Shown: positions 1 to 6,668 of the stretch, one piece after another
Layout: each line of letters opens with the position of its first letter
Position numbering within the stretch: the stretch's first letter is position 1
Source of the DNA: Ktedonobacterales bacterium
GTDB taxonomy: Bacteria > Chloroflexota > Ktedonobacteria > Ktedonobacterales > JADMIN01
Assembly: GCA_025935235.1 (NCBI GenBank)
Contig: JAICVT010000166.1
Span: 1-9,410 of the forward strand
DNA length: 9,410 nucleotides
Direction of reading: 5' to 3'
Notes under the pieces: model-generated
The model's database searches: none
Told to the model about the DNA's origin: nothing
The model's input: the letters and a program-made list of their open reading frames with translations, nothing else
Program-made: the position numbers and the translations under genes

Positions 1-2345
1 GCCAGCTCCTCCAGCCAATCGGGCGCGATAATCTCGGTATCGTTGTTGAGGAAGAGCAGCAGGCTCCCGCTGGCCCGCGCGGCGCCCAGATTGTTGGCGC
101 GCGAGTAGTTGAACGCGCCGGTGTATTCCACGAATATCAGCCGATTGCGCAGCTCCGGGCGCTGCGTGAGCGCGTCGTAATAGGCCAGCGTCACAGGCTC
201 GACGCTGCCGGTATCCACCAGGATGATCTCGTAGTCGTCGTAGCGGGTCAGCGCCAGCAGCGACTCGATGCACTGCTCCAGCAGCTTACGTTTGTCTTTG
301 GTTGGGATGATGATCGAGACGCGCTCCGGCGTCACTGGCCATGTCACGCGCAGCCGCCCGTCATCCGTGGTCGCCGCCTGCCCATCGGCGATGCCAGCGC
401 GGCGCAGGTGATCGGCGACGGCCTGGAGCTGCCGCGCGAAGACGTACGGCTTGGCGGCCACATCGCCTGCGGCGGAGGCGGGCGCCTTGCGCCAGTGGTA
501 GAGCGGCTGCGCGATGTGGTGGATGCGCTGGCTGCGCTCAGTGGCCTTCAGCAGCAGATCCCAGTCCTGTGCGCCGTCGAACGCGGCATCGCAGCCGCCG
601 ATCTGCTGATAGAGCGAGCGGCGCAGCGCGGGGTGAGTCAGGTAGTTGACGCACAGCAGCAGCTCGGGCGACCAGTCGGGCTTGAAGAATGGCTCCTCGC
701 GCCGCGATCCATCGGCGGCCAGCTTATCCTCGTCGAAGTAGATGATGTCGAGCGTTGGGTCGGCGTGCAGCGCGCTGGCCACCTCGAAGAGCGTGTGTGG
801 CTCGATGGTGTCGTCGTGGTCGAAGAGCAGCACGAATTCGCCTGTCGCCAGCTCCGCCGCCGCGTTGGTGTTGCCCGCGATGCCCAGGTTGCGCTCCAGC
901 CGCCGCGTCCTGATGCGCGGGTCGCGCCGCGCGTAGAGCGCGATCAGCTCGGCGACATCGGCCCGCGAGCTGCCGTCCACCAGGCACAGCTCCCAGTGCG
1001 GATAGCTCTGCGCCATCACCGACTCGATGGCGTCGCGCAGGGCGTGGACCGGCGGATCGTAGACCGGCATGAGCAGGCTGATCGTCGGATGCGTCATCCA
1101 GCGCGCCATCTCGCGCTGGCGCAGAGCCAACTCGGCGCGCGAGGGCGTCGCGTCGCGCAGCCACTCGTCGTAGGGCATGCTGGCGTGGGCGGCGGCGCGG
1201 GCGGCCACCACGGCGAAGGGAAGCCCAGTCTCCTCAGCGGTTGTGGCGTCGGCGGCTGGTGTGGCGCCGCTGGCCGCCCGCTGCCCGCGGAGGGCGCGCG
1301 AGGCGCGGCGATAGAGGCTGCGGCGCCGGCTGCCCTCCGGCAGCAGCAAATCGGCTGAGTGGATGGCCCCGCGCGCGAGCTTATAGCTCAGCCGCGCATC
1401 CTGGATCTGCTGGGCGTAGGCGAGCTGGCTCAGCAGGGTCGAGGCGCGGGCCAGATCGGCGCGCAGGCTAGCATTCTCGACACTCAGCGCGATCAGCTCG
1501 CGGCGCTGGGCCTGCGCCTGCGCACTGGCGTTGGCGGCATCGAAGGCCTGCCGCAGCAGCGACCAGAACGGCTCCTGCTCCAGGATGACGACCTGCGGCG
1601 CGGCGGCTGGCTCCGGCGCGCTGGCGTGGCCATCCGCCTGCCCGCTGGCCTGCTCGCCGTCGCGCGCGGTGTTGACCAGCGCCCGCAGCGCGCGGTTCTC
1701 GCGCCGCAGCCGCCACAGCGCGCGCTCCAGCGGGATGATGGCGCGCGCCGCGGGGTCGCTGGTCTTGCGGAAGCGCATCGCCCACGGCGTCAGGAACGAG
1801 GCGTCGAACTCGACGTCGTGCCAGAAGCCTTGCGCCGCGAAGAGGCTGGCCCAGTTCTCCGGCGGCTGCACGCTGAAGTGTGTCGCCTCGCTGTAGTCGT
1901 CGGGCGTGGAGGAGAAGAGGATGTCGTCGGCGGCGTCGCAGAGGTTCTGGAGCGCCGTGGGCAGGTTCTCGGCGCGCAGATGCTCCAGTGTCTCGATGCA
2001 GATCACCAGATCATAGCGGCGCGGCGGCTGTGGCTGGGTCAGGTCGCCGACCCAGCAGTATGGCTTAATCTCCTCGGCGACCTGCGCGATGGCGTACTCC
2101 GAGATGTCCATGCCGTAGGCCTCGACGCCGCGCTGGCGCAGCGCCTCCACCAGGAAGCCCATCGCGCAGCCCGCATCCAGCACGGAGGCGGGGTTGATCT
2201 CGCGCACGATCGCGTCGGCGATGCGGGCGAAGAAGGTCAGCCAGTGCGCGTTGCGCTCGTAGGGAACGCCGCAGCCCACCCGATAATACGTCTCGTCGTA
2301 GGGGTGAGTGGAATTGGTGGGATCGGCGCGCTGGTTGATGCTCAT
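1..2345 (-). CDS. Methyltransferase fused to two family-2 glycosyltransferase domains (3' end outside window)
   Basis: The minus-strand frame is open from an ATG at 2345 to the left edge (about 781 codons), so the gene is partial at its C-terminus. Residues 1 to about 200 look like a class I SAM-dependent methyltransferase: motif I VLDAGCAMG lies at 55-63. A helical, Ala/Arg/Gln-rich linker (about 210-400) resembles coiled coil. A GT-A family-2 glycosyltransferase domain begins near 422 (ISLLMPVYDPP) and has the metal-site run DHDD at 509-512. A second GT2 domain begins near 676 (VSIIIPTKDK) and has NND at 767-769. Such multidomain enzymes usually build and cap cell-surface polysaccharide, working in the cytosol at the membrane on nucleotide sugars. 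The acceptor and sugar cannot be read from sequence. The start has only a weak purine stretch (AAAGAG) upstream. It diverges from hisS across 216 nt. Domain assignment is firm; the exact substrate is unknown. Confidence 0.85.
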   Translation of the reverse strand, partial: MSINQRADPTNSTHPYDETYYRVGCGVPYERNAHWLTFFARIADAIVREINPASVLDAGCAMGFLVEALRQRGVEAYGMDISEYAIAQVAEEIKPYCWVGDLTQPQPPRRYDLVICIETLEHLRAENLPTALQNLCDAADDILFSSTPDDYSEATHFSVQPPENWASLFAAQGFWHDVEFDASFLTPWAMRFRKTSDPAARAIIPLERALWRLRRENRALRALVNTARDGEQASGQADGHASAPEPAAAPQVVILEQEPFWSLLRQAFDAANASAQAQAQRRELIALSVENASLRADLARASTLLSQLAYAQQIQDARLSYKLARGAIHSADLLLPEGSRRRSLYRRASRALRGQRAASGATPAADATTAEETGLPFAVVAARAAAHASMPYDEWLRDATPSRAELALRQREMARWMTHPTISLLMPVYDPPVHALRDAIESVMAQSYPHWELCLVDGSSRADVAELIALYARRDPRIRTRRLERNLGIAGNTNAAAELATGEFVLLFDHDDTIEPHTLFEVASALHADPTLDIIYFDEDKLAADGSRREEPFFKPDWSPELLLCVNYLTHPALRRSLYQQIGGCDAAFDGAQDWDLLLKATERSQRIHHIAQPLYHWRKAPASAAGDVAAKPYVFARQLQAVADHLRRAGIADGQAATTDDGRLRVTWPVTPERVSIIIPTKDKRKLLEQCIESLLALTRYDDYEIILVDTGSVEPVTLAYYDALTQRPELRNRLIFVEYTGAFNYSRANNLGAARASGSLLLFLNNDTEIIAPDWLEEL

Positions 2346-2453
2346 GTGGCGCTCGCTCTTTCTGACGCATGCGCGGCGTATGTGCCGCATGTGGCGCGTA
2401 TGGAACAGCTAGAGTTCACTCGCAACAGTCATGCCGAGCCGTGTAGCAGGCCC

Positions 2454-2488
2454 GCGCCTGTCAGGCGCCAGGCGTCTTGGGATACAAT
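2454..2488 (+). promoter_or_regulatory. Candidate hisS promoter with 6-bp palindrome
   Basis: A good -10 hexamer TACAAT lies at 2483-2488, 73 nt before the hisS start. The best -35 match (CTGTCA, 2458-2463, four of six) is 19 nt away, longer than ideal. It overlaps a perfect small palindrome GCGCCT-gtc-AGGCGC (2454-2468), which could be a binding site or a chance GC-rich hairpin. No T-box or other leader motif is visible ahead of hisS. Confidence 0.35.
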
Positions 2489-2561
2489 GCGGAAACGCGC
2501 TTCACACCAGACTGTAGAGCGCGCGAGCCTGTCTGTCAGTACCGAGAAGGATGAGAGTTCG

Positions 2562-3962
2562 ATGGCACGCATCCCCACCGCGCCGATCAAGGGCGCGCGC
2601 GACTTTTTGCCGCGCGACCTGGCGCCTCGCAACCGCGTCTTCCAGCTCATGCGCGAGACGTTTGAGCGCTATGGCTACGAGCCACTGGAGACGCCCGCCA
2701 TCGAGCATTCGAGCGTGCTGGAGGGCAAGTACGGTGAGGAGGGCGAGCGCCTGCTCTTTCGCGTCCTGAAGAACGGGCGCGATCTCGAATCCGCCGCTGG
2801 CGAGCTGCTGGGGCGCGGCGCGGAGGCCGACCGCTCAGCGGGGGCGCTGGCCCGCGCGCTCTCGGAGTCGGCGCTGCGCTACGACCTGACCGTGCCGCTG
2901 GCGCGTGTCATCGCCGCGCGCCAGAACGAGATCGTGATGCCATTCCGCCGCTACCAGATGCAGCCGGTCTGGCGCGGCGACCGCCCGCAGCGTGGCCGCT
3001 ATCGCGAGTTCTTCCAGTGCGATGTGGACTGTGTGGGCAGCCGCGCGATGACGGTGGACGCCGAGATGGTCGCCATCCACTACGAGGTCTACTCGCGGCT
3101 GGGCTTCCAGACCTTCGTCACGCAGGTCAGCCACCGCGGCCTGCTCGACGCGCTGATGGAGTCGTGCGGGGTCGCGCCCGAGCTGCGCACCCCCGCCCGC
3201 ACCCAGATCGACAAGTTCGACAAGATCGGCGCGGATGGCGTGCGCGCGGAGCTGCTGCGCGTCGGGCTGAGCGAGCGCGTCACCGATGCGCTGCTCGACA
3301 CGCTGAGCGTCAGCGGCGCGCCGCTCGACATCCTGGAGACGCTCGCGCCGCGTCTGCGTGGCACGGAGCAGGGCGAGACTAGCATGCGCGAGCTGCGCGA
3401 GGTCTTCGGCTTCATCCGCGAGCTGGGCGTGCCGCAGGAGCGCTATGAGCTGCGCCTCTCGATGGTGCGCGGCTCCGACTACTACACCGGCACGATCTAC
3501 GAGACGGTGCTGCCCGGCTCTGGCCTCGGCACGCTCGGCGCTGGCGGGCGCTATGACAAACTGGTCGGCATGTTCCTGGGGCGCGACATCCCCGCCGTCG
3601 GCATCTCATTTGGCATCGAGCGGATGCTGGTGGCGATGGCCGACGCGGGCCTGCTGCTCGGGGATGTCATCACCACGACCCAGGCGCTGGTGACGCTCTT
3701 CGACGCCGCCACCACGCCTGCTTCGATCGCGCTGGCGCAGGCGTTGCGCGCGGCTGGCGTGCGGACGGAGGTCTATCCGGAGCCGAAGGGGCTGGGGCCG
3801 CAACTGGCGTTCGGCTCGAACAAAGGCATCCCGCTGGCGTTCATCATCGGGCCAGATGAGGCGGCGCGCGGCGAGGTCAAGCTGCGCGACCTCCGCACGC
3901 GCCAGGAGGTCAGCGTCCCACAGGCCGCGGCGCCCGCCGAGGCGCTGACGCGGCTCGAGTAG
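2562..3962 (+). CDS. hisS: Histidyl-tRNA synthetase
   Basis: Class II aminoacyl-tRNA synthetase of 466 aa that charges tRNA-His with histidine in the cytosol. All family signatures are visible: the ATP/histidine segment RYDLTVPLAR (106-115), motif 2 from F128 to the RYREFFQ run (146-152), the histidine-specific HisA loop RGSDYYTGTIYE (303-314), the HisB-type glycine loop GAGGRYDKLVG (326-336) and motif 3 GISFGIERM (347-355). The last ~95 residues fit the anticodon-binding domain. The frame stays open upstream for another 1.2 kb, but that part is antisense to the glycosyltransferase gene. I chose ATG 2562 because MARIPTAPIKGARDFLP matches the normal N-terminus and GAGAAGG (2544-2550) lies 11 nt ahead. 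An ATG at 2551 is out of frame. A short segment around residues 75-105 is longer and more Ala/Gly-rich than in enterobacterial HisRS. Length is otherwise typical. Confidence 0.96.
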   Translation: MARIPTAPIKGARDFLPRDLAPRNRVFQLMRETFERYGYEPLETPAIEHSSVLEGKYGEEGERLLFRVLKNGRDLESAAGELLGRGAEADRSAGALARALSESALRYDLTVPLARVIAARQNEIVMPFRRYQMQPVWRGDRPQRGRYREFFQCDVDCVGSRAMTVDAEMVAIHYEVYSRLGFQTFVTQVSHRGLLDALMESCGVAPELRTPARTQIDKFDKIGADGVRAELLRVGLSERVTDALLDTLSVSGAPLDILETLAPRLRGTEQGETSMRELREVFGFIRELGVPQERYELRLSMVRGSDYYTGTIYETVLPGSGLGTLGAGGRYDKLVGMFLGRDIPAVGISFGIERMLVAMADAGLLLGDVITTTQALVTLFDAATTPASIALAQALRAAGVRTEVYPEPKGLGPQLAFGSNKGIPLAFIIGPDEAARGEVKLRDLRTRQEVSVPQAAAPAEALTRLE

Positions 3963-3972
3963 AAGCAAGTAA

Positions 3973-3984
3973 GGGGAGGTGATG
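3973..3984 (+). promoter_or_regulatory. Shine-Dalgarno overlapping the start codon of the 3982 gene
   Basis: GGGGAGGTGATG contains GGAGGTGAT (3975-3983), a full complement of the 16S rRNA 3' end, but it runs into the ATG at 3982. With normal spacing it would favour a start several bases further on, where only TTG 4006 exists in frame. Use of ATG 3982 (or GTG 3979) would require an unusually short spacer. Confidence 0.45.
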
Positions 3985-4485
3985 GCGCAGGGCAAGGAAG
4001 CTCCATTGATAGCGGCGGATCAGCAGCCGCGCGACCGCAGCGTCCGATGGCTGGCGCTGGCGGCGTTCGGCTGGGCCGTCATCTTCGCCGCGCTGAGCTT
4101 CTTCTGGGCGGCAGGCGGCAAGACTGGCCTGCATCCGCTGGAGCAGGCAGGAGGCTCCGGCGGGATATGGGTCGCGGCCAATCTGCTCGCTGGCCTGCTG
4201 AAGCTCTGCCTGGGCGTCGGCGCGCTCGCGATGGTTGGCGCGTGGCTCCCGCGCGCGCTGCGCCGACCGCTGCGCATCATGATCTGGCTGGCTGGCGTCG
4301 GCATGCTGCTGTATGGCATCCTGGGCCTTGGCTCCGACATCCTGCATATCACCGGCGCCATCGGCGCCGATGCCGCGACGCGCCACTGGTTTCTGATCTA
4401 TCTCGTGCTGTGGGATCCGTGGTGGATGCTGGGCGGCGCGCTCTTCAGCACGCTGGCATGGCGCACGCACCCGTCGCGACGCTAA
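3982..4485 (+). CDS. Small four-helix membrane protein, DUF3995-like
   Basis: Protein of 167 aa with a short polar N-terminus and about four hydrophobic segments (roughly residues 23-45, 62-90, 98-118 and 137-158). The first helix with the phrase FAALSFFWAAGGKTGL resembles the start of DUF3995-type membrane proteins, whose function is unknown. Loops are short; RRALRRPLR-like basic residues between helices 2 and 3 suggest a cytoplasmic face. It starts 19 nt after the hisS stop and probably shares its transcript, though nothing links it to translation. The start is uncertain because the ribosome-binding sequence overlaps ATG 3982; GTG 3979 directly before it would add one residue. Its TAA stop overlaps the stop of the convergent GH18-like gene by 4 nt. 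The protein is surely real from its coherent hydrophobic pattern and the ribosome-binding sequence. The family name is a recollection of sequence style. Confidence 0.72.
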   Translation: MAQGKEAPLIAADQQPRDRSVRWLALAAFGWAVIFAALSFFWAAGGKTGLHPLEQAGGSGGIWVAANLLAGLLKLCLGVGALAMVGAWLPRALRRPLRIMIWLAGVGMLLYGILGLGSDILHITGAIGADAATRHWFLIYLVLWDPWWMLGGALFSTLAWRTHPSRR

Positions 4486-5588
4486 CCCTGCCCTAGCCAG
4501 ACGTGATCATACACCTGCCAGTCGGTGTCGCTGGTGACGGCGAGCCGATAGATGGCCACGCCAGCGAAGGGGCGCGTGTCGGAGGCGCTGTTCAGACCCG
4601 CCGCCACGCCCGCCAGCCCGCTGGCCATGTTCTCGGCGGTGTCGTGGAAATAGAGCGTGTCGCCGCTGTAGGTCGGCACGCCGATCAGCAGCTCCGGCGG
4701 ATGCTTGGCCGCGCTGACCGCTTCGAGGATGTGCTTGGTCTCCTGCTGCACATAGATCTGATAGGCGCCAGCGGTGGGCATGCCAGTGTCATAGGTCATG
4801 ACCGCCATCTGATCAACATGCGCCGCGACTGCTGCGGTGTAGTACGAGGTCCACTGGCCCGCGTGTCCGGTGCGATAGAGCAGATCGGCGATATGCGCGT
4901 TGGGCGCCCACTTCTGCGCCGAGACGGAGAGGACGGCGCCAGCGGGCAGGTCGGCGCGCGTCTCGATCAGCAGATCGAGGAAGTGGGCGTTGTTGTTGGT
5001 GATCGGCTCGATGTCGTAGTGGACGCCGTCGAAGCCCTCGACGTTGACGAAGCGCATAGCGGTGGCGACGATATTCAGGCGGGTGGTGGCGTCGGACAGA
5101 TTGACGACCTCATCGCTGGGCGCGCCGCTGGCCGCTTCGAGCTGGCCGATCCACGCCAGCACCTTCACGCCGGGCAGTCGCGCGTGCAGCGCCCGCGCCA
5201 GATCAGGCGCCCAGACGGCCAGGTTCTCGGCGATGTCACCATTGCTATCCATCGGGCCGACATGCGCGAAGACATAGGTGATCTGCTCGCGCTTCAACTG
5301 CGCGGCCAGCGCGTCATACTGGTCGCTGGTGTGAAATTCTCCGGCCCAGGCATGCTCCAGCCAGACGGCGTTATGTCCGGTGTTGAAGTGCGCGGCGGGA
5401 TAGTCGGTGACCGTGGCGGTCAGGCGGTGGTAGGCGTAGACGGAGCCGACGCTGACGACCAGCGCCATCGCCAGCAGCAGGGCGACCAGCGCCCGCGCCA
5501 GCCGCGCGCGCCTCGCCCGCGCCAGGGCTGGCAGGCGCAGCCGAGGCAGGGCGCTCGTGTGTCGCGCATCCGATGCCATCCGCGCCAT
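4482..5588 (-). CDS. Membrane-anchored GH18-like glycoside hydrolase-fold protein
   Basis: Protein of 368 aa with an Arg-rich cytoplasmic N-terminus (1-32), one membrane helix (33-53) with no obvious cleavage site, and an extracellular domain. The domain has GH18 (chitinase-type) hallmarks: a strand-4 motif FDGVHYDIEP (186-195) and a later strand motif QMAVMTYDTG. GH18 enzymes use DxxDxDxE; here D187, D192 and E194 (the expected general acid) are present but the second Asp is His190. The fold is a TIM barrel acting on N-acetylglucosamine-containing glycans, though some members are inactive lectins or spore-wall enzymes. Substrate is not readable. GGAGGGAGAAGG lies directly ahead of ATG 5588; an alternative ATG lies three codons in. 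It is downstream of the RNase HI gene on the same strand with a 131-nt gap, so co-transcription is possible. Its stop overlaps the convergent membrane-protein stop by 4 nt. Confidence 0.78.
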   Translation of the reverse strand: MARMASDARHTSALPRLRLPALARARRARLARALVALLLAMALVVSVGSVYAYHRLTATVTDYPAAHFNTGHNAVWLEHAWAGEFHTSDQYDALAAQLKREQITYVFAHVGPMDSNGDIAENLAVWAPDLARALHARLPGVKVLAWIGQLEAASGAPSDEVVNLSDATTRLNIVATAMRFVNVEGFDGVHYDIEPITNNNAHFLDLLIETRADLPAGAVLSVSAQKWAPNAHIADLLYRTGHAGQWTSYYTAAVAAHVDQMAVMTYDTGMPTAGAYQIYVQQETKHILEAVSAAKHPPELLIGVPTYSGDTLYFHDTAENMASGLAGVAAGLNSASDTRPFAGVAIYRLAVTSDTDWQVYDHVWLGQG

Positions 5589-5719
5589 CCTTCTCCCTCC
5601 ATGGGTCCTGCCTGGCTCTCAGCGATACTCGCTGGTTCTTGTGTGCCCCTGTTACTCCTTAGACGCTGCTGGCGTCAGGAGATGATTGGCGATGGCCCGA
5701 TGAACCCTGGGTAGCGCCG

Positions 5720-6187
5720 CTAGCGACGCGCCCGCGCATGCGCATCGAGCGCCTCGTTGGCCAGCCGGTCGGCCGCCGCATTCTTCGCGCGCAGCACGTG
5801 GGTGAACGTGACTGCTGGCAACGCCGATGCCAGTTCACGCGCCTCGCGCCAGAGGTCCTTGAGCGGCCCATCGTTGACCTTGTAGCGGCCCGTCATCTGG
5901 TTGACGACCAGCTCACTATCCATATAGACCATGACGCGCCGGGGGTGAAACAGCTCGACGGTCTTCAGCCCCAGAATCAGTGCGCGATACTCAGCCTGGT
6001 TGTTCGTGATGACGCCGAGATACTGCTTACCGAAGGCGATCATCTCGCCCGTCGGCGACTCGACGACCACGCCCGCCGCCGCATGCCCCGGATTGCCGCG
6101 CGAGGCGCCATCCGTGCGCAGGATCAGCTCCGCGATCTCAGCGAACTCAGCATCTTCAGCGCCCTCGTTGGGCTGCGCATCATCCAT
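5720..6187 (-). CDS. Ribonuclease HI
   Basis: Protein of 155 aa that cuts the RNA strand of RNA-DNA hybrids, used in removing R-loops and primers. The four metal-binding acidic residues are in place: D26 in RTDGASRGNPG, E66 in NNQAEYRAL, D90 in YMDSELVVNQM and D140 in AAADRLANEA. The sequence style (TDGASRGNPG, LVVNQMTGRYKV) is that of the stand-alone bacterial/archaeal RNase HI type found in Actinobacteria and Bacillus, lacking the basic protrusion of E. coli RnhA. An acidic N-terminal extension of about 20 residues precedes the core. ATG 6187 lies 11 nt after AGGAGGAGG, a spacing similar to hisS and the permease; an in-frame TTG at 6193 has a 5-nt spacer and cannot be excluded. It is transcribed away from the riboswitch leader. 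Confidence 0.9.
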   Translation of the reverse strand: MDDAQPNEGAEDAEFAEIAELILRTDGASRGNPGHAAAGVVVESPTGEMIAFGKQYLGVITNNQAEYRALILGLKTVELFHPRRVMVYMDSELVVNQMTGRYKVNDGPLKDLWREARELASALPAVTFTHVLRAKNAAADRLANEALDAHARARR

Positions 6188-6225
6188 CGTCAATCGCGCC
6201 TCCTCCTGACGCTCCCGCCGCCGTC

Positions 6226-6241
6226 CGTTTCACGCGAAACG
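6226..6241. promoter_or_regulatory. parS-like 16-bp palindrome
   Basis: CGTTTCACGCGAAACG is a near-perfect palindrome. Its inner 14 bases differ by one from the ParB binding core GTTTCACGTGAAAC; the two outer bases also differ from the usual T and A. It sits between the rnhA start and a minus-strand -10 candidate, so it could equally be an operator over the rnhA transcription start. One site alone does not decide. Confidence 0.4.
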
Positions 6242-6251
6242 CCGCCCACGC

Positions 6252-6257
6252 ATTGTA
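6252..6257 (-). promoter_or_regulatory. Candidate -10 box for the RNase HI gene
   Basis: On the minus strand this reads TACAAT followed by GCG, the same hexamer and flank as the hisS candidate -10. It is 64 nt ahead of the ATG. No convincing -35 is seen at the usual spacing. Confidence 0.3.
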
Positions 6258-6343
6258 CCGCGCTGGCTGCGCGCCCGCGCGAACCGCCATCCAGGCGGCC
6301 CATGCCAGGCGAACCCGCAGCCAGGCGGACAAACGTGCCGCGT

Positions 6344-6373
6344 TTGACGCTCGCGCGAGCCGGGTGATATAGT
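6344..6373 (+). promoter_or_regulatory. Promoter of the tandem-riboswitch leader
   Basis: TTGACG (6344-6349) and TATAGT (6368-6373) are separated by 18 nt. TGA directly before the -10 makes an extended -10. Both hexamers match the sigma-70/sigma-A consensus at five of six positions. Transcription would start near 6380, about 27 nt ahead of the guanine aptamer, so the whole aptamer pair lies on the transcript. Confidence 0.7.
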
Positions 6374-6379
6374 GTGAGT

Positions 6380-6402
6380 GTCTGGGCAGACTGAAGCCCG
6401 GA
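6380..6402 (+). other. 5' leader segment duplicating two riboswitch strands
   Basis: The first ~23 nt of the predicted transcript contain GTCTGGG (6380-6386), identical to the 5' strand of P2 of the guanine aptamer (6419-6425), and AGCCCGGA (6395-6402), identical to the 5' arm of the terminator (6648-6655). The segment can fold on itself (CTGGGC 6382-6387 with GCCCGG 6396-6401, one G-T wobble). It could also pair with P2's 3' strand or with the terminator's 3' arm (CCGGGCT 6700-6706). The repeats are seen; a role is inferred. Confidence 0.45.
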
Positions 6403-6406
6403 CGCG

Positions 6407-6479
6407 CATCCCGTATAGGTCTGGGGATATGGCCCAGACGTTCCTACCAGGCGACCTTAAATCGCCCGACTACGAGATG
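6407..6479 (+). ncRNA. Purine riboswitch aptamer, guanine type
   Basis: All conserved parts of the purine aptamer are present in order. P1 is CATCCCGTA/TACGAGATG (6407-6415 with 6471-6479, one C-A mismatch). P2 is GTCTGGG/CCCAGAC (6419-6425 with 6433-6439) with the standard loop GATATGG. P3 is 6448-6454 with 6462-6468 and loop CCTTAAA. The loop-loop contacts G37-C61 and G38-C60 (xpt numbering) map to G6431-C6456 and G6432-C6455. The ligand-contact bases are U22 (6416), U47 (6441), U51 (6445) and C74 (6470). C74 specifies guanine or hypoxanthine, not adenine, and U51 argues against the 2'-deoxyguanosine variant. Two oddities: position 49 is C instead of the usual U (6443), and A6449 faces C6467 in P3. 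Both bases extend a complement to the terminator arm (see findings). Confidence 0.93.
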
Positions 6480-6481
6480 AA

Positions 6482-6668
6482 GAGCATCTAGGGTTCCGCT
6501 CCGGCAGTGTGTCCGGCAACGCATGTCGCGTGTTGTCACGTCATGCTGCGGTGGTCTGGTCCAAGCGATGCTGGCGCGCGAGAGCTGTCTTCGCCGCGAT
6601 CGCACGAGATCACAGGCGGGACACGCGCGTTACACCACGGGGACAAAAGCCCGGATGGTAGGTTCACT
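6482..6668 (+). ncRNA. ykkC-family riboswitch aptamer, PRPP type (subtype 2b)
   Basis: The ykkC core is clear: CTAGGGTTCCG (6488-6498), CTGGTCCAAGCGA (6556-6568), then GGGGACAAAAGCCC (6639-6652). P1 is a perfect 6 bp, AGCATC/GATGCT (6483-6488 with 6567-6572). The phrases GTCCAAGYGA, GTTACACC (6629-6636) and GGTAGGTT (6657-6664) match, as I recall them, the PRPP aptamer of Thermoanaerobacter mathranii rather than the guanidine-I form (which has CCGAGAG and GCCCGGGAG). The ppGpp subtype is very similar and differs at few bases, so the ligand is not proven from sequence. The close upstream guanine aptamer also points to PRPP, since that pairing is known. At about 187 nt it is much longer than the usual ~100 nt, because P2 carries a 48-nt insert (6500-6547) and P3 a 43-nt insert (6581-6623). 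Confidence 0.85.

Noticed and set aside
1359..2561. In-frame 5' extension of hisS to an 867-residue protein
   Set aside because: The extra 400 residues are antisense to the methyltransferase-glycosyltransferase gene and show no family resemblance; HisRS begins at MARIPTAP with its own ribosome-binding site.
4503..5714. Plus-strand open frame of 403 codons
   Set aside because: Antisense to the GH18-like gene in the matching codon register; low-complexity Gly/Arg/Val composition typical of a shadow frame.
6291..6328. Three copies of CCAGGCG upstream of the leader promoter (6291, 6305, 6321)
   Set aside because: Spacing is irregular and the short GC-rich word is common in this genome; not enough to call an operator.
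6482..6668. Guanidine-I or ppGpp identity for the ykkC-type aptamer
   Set aside because: GTCCAAGCGA, GTTACACC and GGTAGGTT fit the PRPP form better than CCGAGAG/GCCCGGGAG of guanidine-I, and the guanine aptamer partner favours PRPP. ppGpp is not strictly excluded.
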